8,931 nt of DNA, taken from NCBI GenBank assembly GCA_012841995.1, contig DUTQ01000243.1, positions 1 to 8,931 of the forward strand, given 5' to 3'. The DNA is from Thermoanaerobacterales bacterium (lineage in GTDB: Bacteria; Bacillota; Thermosediminibacteria; Thermosediminibacterales; Tepidanaerobacteraceae). Under the pieces are notes generated by a model. It saw only the letters and a program-made list of their open reading frames with translations. It ran no database searches and was not told the DNA's origin. Both the position numbers and the translations under genes were made by a program. Of this stretch, positions 1 through 5,447 are shown piece after piece. The stretch's first letter is position 1. Each line of letters starts with the position of its first letter.

Positions 1-16
1 CTTCTTTTTATTGAAA

Positions 17-427
17 TTACTTGCTGCATTTCTGGCAGTAGCCGAAGATTTCAAATCTATGTTCAGTAGGGGTAAACCCTATTTTCTCAAGTTTATTATC
101 TAGTTCTTCCATAGGACAAAAATCAAGGGGGATTGATGTTCCACATTTTTTACATATTATATGGTGATGATGTGACCCTTGTTCTCTAATTCTGTACTTT
201 GCACTGTTTTCTTGGGTATTTATCTTGCAAATAAGCCCACTTTGAAGCAAAATATCCAGGTTTCTATAAACAGTTGAAGGGTTTATACTCGGCAAAAGCC
301 TAGCTGACTCTTGATATATCTCTTGAGAATCTAATATTATATCGGATTCTGCAATTACCTTTAGGATTGTTTTCCTTTGAGGTGTAATCTTGAGGTTGCT
401 TTGTCTTAATATATTTTCTACATCCAT
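17..427 (-). CDS. zur: Fur-family metalloregulator, probably the zinc-uptake repressor Zur
   Basis: A 136-residue Fur-superfamily repressor. The N-terminal winged helix (about residues 10-70) includes a recognition region around residues 49-66 (NPSTVYRNLDILLQSGLI). The C-terminal dimerization and metal-binding half carries a His cluster at 86-89, a C92-x-x-C95 pair and a second C131-x-x-C134 pair; four such cysteines form the structural zinc site of many Fur, PerR and Zur proteins. It is the last gene of the znuA-znuC-znuB operon. Its ATG overlaps the end of znuB by 10 bp, and an AAGGGGG ribosome binding site lies about 10 nt upstream, inside znuB. The family assignment is certain from the motifs. 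The zinc role is inferred from co-transcription with a zinc/manganese-type transporter; PerR or a manganese sensor is possible. Being inside the operon it may repress, it probably autoregulates. Confidence 0.88.
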   Translation of the reverse strand: MDVENILRQSNLKITPQRKTILKVIAESDIILDSQEIYQESARLLPSINPSTVYRNLDILLQSGLICKINTQENSAKYRIREQGSHHHHIICKKCGTSIPLDFCPMEELDNKLEKIGFTPTEHRFEIFGYCQKCSK

Positions 428-1227
428 TTATTTTTTACCCCCTTTTGAGCTAATACTAATATGAGAATTACCACTGATATTAATACTATCGTGCCCCCTG
501 GAGCAAGGTCAAATATAAATGATGAGTAAAGACCTGCTATCACAGAAAATATAGCAACACATATGGCAATGATAAAGGTGGCTTTAAAGCTCTTGGCTGT
601 CTGAAGTGCAACAGCTGCAGGGATTACCATGAGGGCCGACACAAGCAAAACCCCAACTACTCTTGCCGAAAGGGCTATAGCCACAGCACAACAAACCGTA
701 AAATATGTATTTACATAAGTTACCGGCACACCACAAAGCCTTGCAGCCTCTTCATCAAAAGTGATTGCAAAAAGTTCCCGATAAAGAAAAGCCAGTGATA
801 AAATTATGAAGAGGCCTAAACCGCTTATTAGTTTTATATCAGCTGTTGATACGGCCACAAGGCTTCCGAAGAGATATGAAAAAAGGTCAGTATTAAAGGA
901 TTTTGCTAAACTTATCAATACTACGGCAAGGGCCATGCCGCCTGACATAACTACCGCTAATGCTACTTCAGCGTATTTGTTGAAGGCCCGTCTGATTATT
1001 TCTATTAATATTGCAGATATGATAGAAAATATAAGGGCACCATAAAATGGGTAGAATCCGAAAAGCATTCCGGCTGCAACCCCAGCTAAAGCCGCATGAG
1101 ATAGGCTATCCCCAATTAGAGACATGCGTCTTAAGACGACAAAAACCCCTGTCAAAGATGCGAGAATTGCCGTCATTATACCTGCTAAAAAAGCTCTTAC
1201 CATGAAGTCATAATTAAATATAAACAT
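418..1227 (-). CDS. znuB: Zinc/manganese ABC transporter permease ZnuB (ABC-3 family)
   Basis: Integral membrane permease of a metal importer. The product is almost entirely hydrophobic with about eight or nine predicted membrane helices, and near the N-terminus has the family-typical stretch LRRMSLIGDSLSHAALAG, followed later by conserved segments such as LLVSALMVIPAA and a Gly/Pro-rich C-terminal PGGT. I place the start at ATG 1227 (269 aa) rather than an in-frame ATG 12 codons upstream at 1263: an AGAGGG ribosome binding site lies just before 1227, whereas the longer form would overlap znuC by 26 bp and add a charged extension. That binding site overlaps the znuC stop codon (TAGAGGG), so translation is probably coupled. 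The 3' end overlaps the following regulator gene by 10 bp. Zn versus Mn specificity cannot be read from the permease. Confidence 0.9.
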   Translation of the reverse strand: MFIFNYDFMVRAFLAGIMTAILASLTGVFVVLRRMSLIGDSLSHAALAGVAAGMLFGFYPFYGALIFSIISAILIEIIRRAFNKYAEVALAVVMSGGMALAVVLISLAKSFNTDLFSYLFGSLVAVSTADIKLISGLGLFIILSLAFLYRELFAITFDEEAARLCGVPVTYVNTYFTVCCAVAIALSARVVGVLLVSALMVIPAAVALQTAKSFKATFIIAICVAIFSVIAGLYSSFIFDLAPGGTIVLISVVILILVLAQKGVKNKWM

Positions 1228-1237
1228 AAAAAACCCT

Positions 1238-2005
1238 CTATCTCTTAAAAATCTTATAGCCAAGCACTTCGGCTATATGTCCTTCTGTAACCTCATCAAT
1301 ATCCTTGTGTATATAAACTTTATTGTCCCTTACACAGCCAATCCTCTTAGCTGTATCAAAAGCTGCTCCTATATCATGTGTTATAATAACCACAGTAATG
1401 CCCTGATTTTCGTTTAACTCAAGGAGCAGCTTGTAGAAATCTCTCTGAGAACGGGCATCGATTCCGGTAGTAGGTTCATCCAAAAAAAGAATTTCAGGCT
1501 TTTTCACAAGGGCTTTTGCCAAAAATACCTTTTGGCGCTGGCCTCCCGAAAGTTGACCGATTAGGGAATCTGATAGATCTGATATGCCCACAAGTTTAAG
1601 GGTGCTTTTTACTGCTTCTTTCTTCTTTTTAAATTCAAATAACCTGCCAAATCCGGTATAATATCCGGAAGCTACCACTTCCTCCACTGTTGCAGGAAAT
1701 GAAGTGTTTATATTGCTTGCATTTTGAGATATATATCCAACCCTATTCCAATTATTAAAATATCTTATATCACTCCCAAAAAGCCTTACTTCTCCTTTTT
1801 TAGGCTTAAGTAGGCCAACCATAATTTTCATCAATGTAGACTTGGCTGACCCATTTGGGCCTATCAGTGCAAGGAAATCTCCCTGTTCTACAACCATATT
1901 GACATCTTTTAATACCGGCCTCCCATTATATGAAAAAGTTACATTTGAAAGGCTTAAAACCTTTTTCGGTTCTTGTTTTTTGAACATAAGTTCACCACTT
2001 TTCAT
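1238..2005 (-). CDS. znuC: Zinc/manganese ABC transporter ATP-binding protein ZnuC
   Basis: Cytoplasmic ATPase that drives metal import with ZnuB. In order it shows Walker A GPNGSAKST (residues 49-57), Q-loop Q94, ABC signature LSGGQ (152-156), Walker B ILFLDE (172-177) and H-loop H210. The Walker A has Ser-Ala where most ABC proteins have Ala-Gly; as I recall, such substitutions occur in the zinc/manganese family, so I do not read it as inactivating. The ATG at 2005 overlaps the znuA stop in an ATGA arrangement but has no good ribosome binding site. An ATG at 1987 (residue 7) is preceded by GGTGA in the correct anti-SD register and may be the true start, giving 249 aa. Either start keeps the whole nucleotide-binding domain. 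It sits between znuA and znuB in one operon. Confidence 0.92.
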   Translation of the reverse strand: MKSGELMFKKQEPKKVLSLSNVTFSYNGRPVLKDVNMVVEQGDFLALIGPNGSAKSTLMKIMVGLLKPKKGEVRLFGSDIRYFNNWNRVGYISQNASNINTSFPATVEEVVASGYYTGFGRLFEFKKKKEAVKSTLKLVGISDLSDSLIGQLSGGQRQKVFLAKALVKKPEILFLDEPTTGIDARSQRDFYKLLLELNENQGITVVIITHDIGAAFDTAKRIGCVRDNKVYIHKDIDEVTEGHIAEVLGYKIFKR

Positions 2006-2904
2006 TCAGAGAGGGCTATCTTAAGGTTTTCTAGATTTTCTCTCATTAATGAGAAATAGTCCTTACCCTTTTTTATTTGTTCTTGTGTCAAACCACCTAT
2101 GGGGTTTAGAACAAGTGTCTTAACTCCTGCTTCTTCAGCTAGGGATTCGGAAAGTTTTGGGCTTGACAGTGCTTCAGTAAAGATGTATTTTATACCTTTC
2201 TGCTTACAAATATCTACAAGCTCAGCCATTTTCTTTGGCGAAGGCTCTTGCTGTGGTGAAATCCCCGTTATTGGGATTTGATTTAACCCATATCTTTCTG
2301 CAAGATACCCGAAGGCATCATGAGTCGTTACTATATCTTTTGCAACAAGACCTGACAGTTCAGCTTTAAATACTTCATCAAGTTCATCAAACATATCGTC
2401 TAGTTTTGCCATGTTTTGTTCATAAACATCTTTATTGTCTTTATCTGCCATCACTATGGCATCATATATCTTGTGAGAAAGCTTTTTAGCCAGTATTGGG
2501 TCAAGCCATATGTGTGGGTCATTGTTTTGTACAATCCCAGCACCTGCTTTTACAACTATAACCTCTTTTTGTGTTAATGTATCCTTAAGTTTTTCAGCCC
2601 ATGGCTCCATACACGGATCCAGATATATAAACATATCTGCCTCATGTATATCTGCAACCTGTTTGAGAGATGGTTCAAAATCGTGTGGCTCAACCCCAGC
2701 AGGCACTATGATTTTTACATCGGCTGTATCTTGGACTATTTTTTTGGTAAAATCATATAGTGGATAAAAAGTCGTATATATGACAAGCCTTCCCTTTGCT
2801 TTCGGAGATTCGGTCCTTGTTTTGTAGGAACAAGCAGTAAAACTGAAAATCATGCTGACTATTAAGAGACATAATAATAAATAAGTTGTTTTTTTGTATT
2901 TCAT
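2002..2904 (-). CDS. znuA: Zinc/manganese-binding lipoprotein ZnuA (cluster A-I substrate-binding protein)
   Basis: Extracytoplasmic metal-capturing lipoprotein of the ABC importer, 300 aa. The N-terminus is a lipoprotein signal: KK residues, a hydrophobic core (about 7-22) and a lipobox FTAC with Cys25 as the lipidated residue. Metal-site histidines are visible in EPHDFEP (H74), DPHIWLDP (H131) and THDAF (H195), all typical of the TroA/ZnuA family. The long His-rich loop of many zinc ZnuA proteins is absent. At the C-terminal segment where the fourth carboxylate ligand is often found, the sequence reads LNPIGG (Asn267). The start is well supported by AGGAGG 5 nt upstream of ATG. It is the first gene of the operon, directly behind a consensus promoter, and its TGA stop overlaps the znuC start. 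Zinc is favoured over manganese because of context only. Confidence 0.9.
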   Translation of the reverse strand: MKYKKTTYLLLCLLIVSMIFSFTACSYKTRTESPKAKGRLVIYTTFYPLYDFTKKIVQDTADVKIIVPAGVEPHDFEPSLKQVADIHEADMFIYLDPCMEPWAEKLKDTLTQKEVIVVKAGAGIVQNNDPHIWLDPILAKKLSHKIYDAIVMADKDNKDVYEQNMAKLDDMFDELDEVFKAELSGLVAKDIVTTHDAFGYLAERYGLNQIPITGISPQQEPSPKKMAELVDICKQKGIKYIFTEALSSPKLSESLAEEAGVKTLVLNPIGGLTQEQIKKGKDYFSLMRENLENLKIALSE

Positions 2905-2918
2905 TTCGTCCTCCTAAT

Positions 2919-2933
2919 TGCAATATATTTGCA
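2919..2933. promoter_or_regulatory. Candidate Zur operator dyad in the znuA leader
   Basis: The 15-bp dyad TGCAATATATTTGCA has perfect 5-bp arms (TGCAA/TTGCA). It lies just downstream of the predicted transcription start and upstream of the ribosome binding site, where a bound repressor would block transcription. It is part of a run of TTTGCAT repeats (2928-2942). A second imperfect 7-1-7 dyad, TGCTATT-A-TATAGCA, overlaps the -10 box at 2946-2960. Fur-family sites are typically 7-1-7 inverted repeats. Assignment to Zur is inference from position and context. Confidence 0.4.
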
Positions 2934-2949
2934 TTTGCATTTGTTTGCT

Positions 2950-2978
2950 ATTATATAGCATACCTCAATATACGTCAA
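2950..2978 (-). promoter_or_regulatory. Sigma-A promoter of the znuACB-zur operon
   Basis: On the minus strand, TTGACG (2973-2978) and TATAAT (2950-2955) are separated by exactly 17 bp, giving an expected transcription start near 2942. The 5' leader of about 38 nt ends in the znuA ribosome binding site. The sequence around the -10 box is TGCTATATAAT, which also occurs at the trx promoter. Confidence 0.8.
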
Positions 2979-2992
2979 TAAATTCCTTTTGG

Positions 2993-3028
2993 AAAAATAT
3001 AAAACCCGCCGGGTTTTCCCTCGGCGGG
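2993..3028 (-). terminator. Rho-independent terminator of trx
   Basis: On the minus strand the hairpin CCCGCCG / CGGCGGG (3022-3028 with 3005-3011) has a perfect 7-bp GC stem and a 10-nt loop, followed by a T-rich tract TTTTATATTTTT (2993-3004). It lies 10 bp past the trx stop and separates trx from the zinc operon promoter. Confidence 0.9.
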
Positions 3029-3038
3029 CAGTCTCTGT

Positions 3039-3353
3039 TTAGATACCTATTTGTGAAATTATTTCATCTTTTGGCTTGAAACCAACCATCTTATTTACAA
3101 CTTCCCCATCTTCAAATACGAGCAATGTAGGTATGCTCATAACCCCATATTTTGCAGCAGTTTGAGGGTTTTCATCGACATTTACCTTACATACTTTAAG
3201 GGTCTTTTCATATTCTTTCGCTATTTCATCAATTACCGGTCCCATCATGCGACATGGACCACACCAAGGTGCCCACATATCTACCAAAACTTTGCCTTGT
3301 GCCTGTATTACCTCCTGCTCAAAATTGCCATCAGTTACAGTAATAGGTTCCAA
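3039..3353 (-). CDS. trxA: Thioredoxin
   Basis: A 104-residue cytosolic dithiol-disulfide oxidoreductase, the usual length for thioredoxin 1. The active site is WCGPC with redox cysteines C31 and C34, preceded by the conserved D25-x-W-A-P-W, and the cis-proline loop is SIPT (P75). C55 is an additional cysteine. The start is TTG at 3353: no in-frame ATG is available nearby, and AAAGGAGG lies 8 nt upstream, so the weak start codon is credible. It is a single-gene unit with its own promoter and a strong terminator, divergent from the XRE regulator gene. Its natural partner is thioredoxin reductase, not seen here. The identification is certain; which trx paralogue it is cannot be told. Confidence 0.97.
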   Translation of the reverse strand: MEPITVTDGNFEQEVIQAQGKVLVDMWAPWCGPCRMMGPVIDEIAKEYEKTLKVCKVNVDENPQTAAKYGVMSIPTLLVFEDGEVVNKMVGFKPKDEIISQIGI

Positions 3354-3413
3354 TAATGTTGCCTCCTTTTTTTATTATACATTTAAACAGAATATTGTTT
3401 TATACTTATAGAC

Positions 3414-3441
3414 ATTATATAGCAAAAGCCGCCATTTTCAA
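3414..3441 (-). promoter_or_regulatory. Probable sigma-A promoter of trx
   Basis: On the minus strand TTGAAA (3436-3441) lies 16 bp before TATAAT (3414-3419), within TGCTATATAAT identical to the znuA promoter's -10 region. The predicted start near 3407 gives a leader of about 50 nt. Another TATAAT (3374-3379) is too close to the ribosome binding site to serve. Confidence 0.6.
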
Positions 3442-3453
3442 ATTCTTAATTAA

Positions 3454-3482
3454 TTGACGCCATTTTATAATTATACTATAAT
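3454..3482 (+). promoter_or_regulatory. Sigma-A promoter of the XRE regulator gene
   Basis: TTGACG (3454-3459) and TATAAT (3477-3482) with a 17-bp spacer predict transcription from about 3489, roughly 46 nt before the start codon. The -10 box is inside the palindrome ATTATA-C-TATAAT and inside one arm of a larger inverted repeat. Confidence 0.8.
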
Positions 3483-3499
3483 TTCACTGTAGTATAATT
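3469..3499. repeat. Inverted repeat over the XRE gene promoter, candidate operator
   Basis: Perfect 10-bp arms, AATTATACTA (3469-3478) and TAGTATAATT (3490-3499), are separated by 11 bp. The dyad covers the -10 box and the predicted transcription start. Protein binding here would block transcription, which suggests autoregulation by the downstream HTH protein. As an RNA structure it would be weak and AT-rich, so a DNA operator is the better reading. Confidence 0.5.
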
Positions 3500-3534
3500 T
3501 AATACAAGCATAATTTTTTGAAAGGAAGTAAATC

Positions 3535-4299
3535 ATGATTAATGGCGATAAAATACGGAAAATTAGAAAAAACAGAAATATGTCATTAAAACAATTAGCT
3601 GCTGCCACTGGACTTTCTATATCATATATAAGCGAAATCGAGAGATGTAAAAAACAGCCTTCACTGGAAACAATTCAGGTAATTTCTGATGCTTTGAATG
3701 TCTCAAAAGAAGGGCTTTTAACACAACAGCCTCAATCCATAGAGCCCGGCAAAAAAATTATGCTTTTGCGTCAGAGTAAGAACATCTCTTTAACCGAGCT
3801 TGCAAAAAATACAGGCATCTCCACTGCATACTTGTGTCAAATTGAAAAGGGAAAAGTTCTGCCATCAATTTCTACATTAAAAGATATTGCCGATACATTA
3901 GATACCAGTGTGAGAGAACTTATGGCAAGCCCTTGCAACATAGGCTATAAATTGAAAAAACTTCGCTGTGAAAGAAATATGACTCAGTCAGAACTAGCCA
4001 AAAAGGCTGACGTTTCCACCGGCCTTATCGGTCAGATAGAAAGCGGTAAAATTGAACCATCAATTAAAACTCTAGAAAAGATAGCAGGAGCATTTTGTAT
4101 ATCTCCATGTTACTTTGTATCAGAAGATGATGAGATAGTATCTCTTTTTTTACCTATGAAACCAGAGACTCGTGAACTCTTTCTCCATCCAAATGTAAGG
4201 TCAGTCCTTGAGCTCTTAATCGATTGCAGTGAAAGTGAACTAAATTTTATATTAAACTTTATTCAGCTTTATAAAGAAAGTCACCACAGTGTAAATTAA
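3535..4299 (+). CDS. Transcriptional regulator with three tandem XRE-type HTH domains
   Basis: A 254-residue DNA-binding protein composed of three successive Cro/C1-type helix-turn-helix domains at about 7-61, 73-130 and 138-195. Each repeats the same pattern: a Lys/Arg-rich first helix (KIRKNRNMSLKQLA, LLRQSKNISLTELA, LRCERNMTQSELA), a recognition-helix segment (ISYISEIER, TAYLCQIEKGK, TGLIGQIESGK), then PS-x-x-T-L and a closing helix. A 55-residue C-terminal tail (200-254) is predicted helical, with no recognisable ligand domain. Most XRE regulators have a single HTH plus a sensor or dimerization domain, so three copies are unusual. An AAAGGAAG ribosome binding site precedes the ATG. The gene is divergent from trx and its 3' end overlaps the convergent putative selenoprotein gene by 4 bp. 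Domain assignment is certain; targets are unknown, with its own promoter and the neighbour's promoter the best guesses. Confidence 0.9.
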   Translation: MINGDKIRKIRKNRNMSLKQLAAATGLSISYISEIERCKKQPSLETIQVISDALNVSKEGLLTQQPQSIEPGKKIMLLRQSKNISLTELAKNTGISTAYLCQIEKGKVLPSISTLKDIADTLDTSVRELMASPCNIGYKLKKLRCERNMTQSELAKKADVSTGLIGQIESGKIEPSIKTLEKIAGAFCISPCYFVSEDDEIVSLFLPMKPETRELFLHPNVRSVLELLIDCSESELNFILNFIQLYKESHHSVN

Positions 4300-4583
4300 T
4301 ATTTAAGAGGTGCTACGGCAAGACCTTTAAACATTGCAAATCCTGATAACAATATTTTAATGCCATTATCCATATTGATAAGCGGGCTTATATATACTTT
4401 TATGCCGTCAACCTCTTCCAGTTTGTAATCTTGTGTTAGAGACGGTGTGCCTACAAGCACGGTAGGCTCATAAGTGCAACCTGCTCATCCGCCACCGCGT
4501 TTTGTCAACTTAATGGTAATGGAATCGGCGTTTCTTTGCTCAATATATTGCTTTGCCTTTTCATCGATTTGTATCATTTCCAT
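4296..4583 (-). CDS. Putative HesB/IscA-like small selenoprotein with in-frame UGA (Sec33)
   Basis: Reading TGA as selenocysteine at codon 33 (4485-4487) gives a continuous 95-residue protein from ATG 4583 to TAA. Seen directly: a perfect AGGAGGTGA Shine-Dalgarno 8 nt before the ATG, a consensus promoter, coding-like sequence on both sides of the TGA in one frame, and a hairpin just downstream. The context GGG-U33-A-G-C36-T-Y aligns with the GGC-S-G-x-x-Y motif of HesB/IscA proteins, placing Sec at their first conserved cysteine. The C-terminal CGCG of those carriers is absent (the end reads SGFAMFKGLAVAPLKY), so it is probably not an ordinary Fe-S carrier. It resembles HesB-like bacterial selenoproteins and what I recall being annotated as a CC/Se motif (seleno)protein. 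U33 and C36 form a possible U-x-x-C redox pair. TGA also serves as a true stop (znuA), so local recoding is required. The alternative is a pseudogene with one nonsense mutation. Function is unknown. Confidence 0.8.
4444..4484 (-). promoter_or_regulatory. SECIS-like hairpin downstream of the in-frame UGA
   Basis: Beginning 18 nt after the UGA, the mRNA can form a perfect 6-bp stem GCCUAC / GUAGGC (4462-4467 with 4449-4454) capped by the 7-nt loop CGUGCUU. Below an A-A mismatch, U-G can pair with C-A; alternatively a lower stem GGU/ACC can form nearer the UGA. Bacterial SECIS elements are stem-loops lying in the coding region directly after the UGA, with an exposed GU in an apical loop roughly 16-37 nt away. 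Here the loop GU is at nucleotides 25-26. The fold was done by eye. Confidence 0.6.
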
Positions 4584-4607
4584 AATGTTCACCTCCTGTT
4601 TGGTTTG

Positions 4608-4636
4608 ATTATACTATAATGCTATTACGCTGTCAA
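4608..4636 (-). promoter_or_regulatory. Consensus sigma-A promoter of the putative selenoprotein gene
   Basis: On the minus strand TTGACA (4631-4636, perfect consensus) and TATAAT (4608-4613, perfect) are separated by 17 bp. The predicted start is near 4601, giving a leader of about 18 nt that carries the strong ribosome binding site. The -10 lies in the palindrome ATTATA-C-TATAAT (4608-4620, plus-strand reading), identical to the one at the XRE gene promoter. A promoter this strong argues that the gene is alive. Confidence 0.85.
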
Positions 4637-4716
4637 TGAGTGTTGCGAAATTTTTCAGTTTTTAATTTTTTTGTTTTAATAATAAACCGTTAAAAATATA
4701 ATATGGGAGTGGGAAA

Positions 4717-5388
4717 ATGGATTTTACTATAGAGCAAATCTATGATATTTCTATGCAGATTTCTTCAGATATGTTCATATATCCAGGGGATCTACCCCCG
4801 GAAATTTCCATACAGCAAGATTATGATATGAGTGGTTTTAGGGTTTCTGAGCTGGTCTTAGGTAGTCACACGGGGACACATGTAGATGCTCAAAAACATT
4901 TTTTCAAAGAAGGGCTTTCCATTGATGAAACTCCGCTCTCATCTTTCATGGGCCCATGCCGCCTTATCGAGGTTTCGCCAGGAAAAATCAATAAAGAAAC
5001 CATTCCTTCAGATATAGGGAGTGGAGAAATAATATTGTTCAAAACTAATAAAAGTTTACAAGAAAAATCCTCTAAAAATGATAACTATAAAAAAGGGGGA
5101 TTGTATCCCAGTGTGGATACTCATCTGATACAAAGCTGTTTTCTTGAAATAGATACCGCAAGGCTCCTCTTATCTTATGGTGTCAAGGCTATTGGAGTAG
5201 ATGGTCTTTCAATCGAATCTCCCATAGGAGATGGTTCAGTTCACCGTCTCCTACTTTCAAAATCCATTGCCATTATAGAAGGATTAAAGTTGTGTGAAGT
5301 CCCGCCAGGTCAATACTTGTTTATCTGCTTGCCTTTAAAAATTAAAGATTGCGATGGAGCTCCTGCCAGAGCAGTTTTAATAAAGTAA
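4717..5388 (+). CDS. Cyclase / kynurenine formamidase-like metal-dependent hydrolase
   Basis: A 223-residue cytosolic protein of the cyclase family, which includes bacterial kynurenine formamidase (KynB) and polyketide-type cyclases. The defining metal motif HTGTHVDAQKHF is present with H51, H55, D57 and H61. Further conserved segments are GVDGLSIESP (about 160-169), H176, E188 in IIEGLKL, and the C-terminal LPLKIKDCDGAPARAVL. The N-terminal DISMQISSDMFIYPGD matches the usual D(I/L)S..i.....v(Y/W)PGD opening of the family. Length is normal. The start is ATG 4717 with GGGAG upstream; I could not find a convincing -35/-10 pair. It is transcribed divergently from the putative selenoprotein gene across 133 bp. 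No tryptophan-degradation gene is nearby, so the substrate is unknown and a specific kynB name is not justified. Confidence 0.88.
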   Translation: MDFTIEQIYDISMQISSDMFIYPGDLPPEISIQQDYDMSGFRVSELVLGSHTGTHVDAQKHFFKEGLSIDETPLSSFMGPCRLIEVSPGKINKETIPSDIGSGEIILFKTNKSLQEKSSKNDNYKKGGLYPSVDTHLIQSCFLEIDTARLLLSYGVKAIGVDGLSIESPIGDGSVHRLLLSKSIAIIEGLKLCEVPPGQYLFICLPLKIKDCDGAPARAVLIK

Positions 5389-5403
5389 AATGATATAAAA
5401 TTA

Positions 5404-5427
5404 GCTGCCGCTTTTTCATGCGGCAGC
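5404..5427 (-). terminator. Hairpin terminator between cyclase and YtxH-like genes
   Basis: A perfect 8-bp stem GCTGCCGC / GCGGCAGC (5404-5411 with 5420-5427) has an 8-nt loop. On the minus strand it is followed by TAATTTTATATCATTTTA, moderately T-rich, and so serves the YtxH-like gene ending at 5448. On the plus strand it follows the cyclase stop by 15 bp but lacks a T run, so it acts there less well if at all. Confidence 0.75.
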
Positions 5428-5447
5428 CTCTTGGCCTTATAAAAAAA

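Noticed and set aside
1228..1263. Longer ZnuB start at 1263
   Set aside because: It would overlap znuC by 26 bp and add a charged extension; the ATG at 1227 has its own AGAGGG ribosome binding site.
1838..1864. ZnuC Walker A GPNGSAKST as a defective nucleotide site
   Set aside because: The catalytic Lys and Ser are present, and small-residue variation at the two preceding positions is, as I recall, common in zinc/manganese ABC ATPases.
4485..4487. General reassignment of TGA to Trp or Cys in this organism
   Set aside because: znuA ends in TGA at the expected family length, and Trp is encoded by TGG elsewhere, so TGA is a normal stop here and only local recoding fits.
4296..4583. Reading the 4296-4583 frame as a pseudogene broken by a nonsense mutation
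   Set aside because: Only one in-frame stop is present, it is TGA specifically, it falls on the HesB-motif cysteine position, and the promoter, Shine-Dalgarno site and downstream frame are intact. Kept as the alternative, not the preferred call.
4697..4702. TATAAT upstream of the cyclase gene as its -10 box
   Set aside because: No -35 at proper spacing, and transcription would start inside the ribosome binding site.
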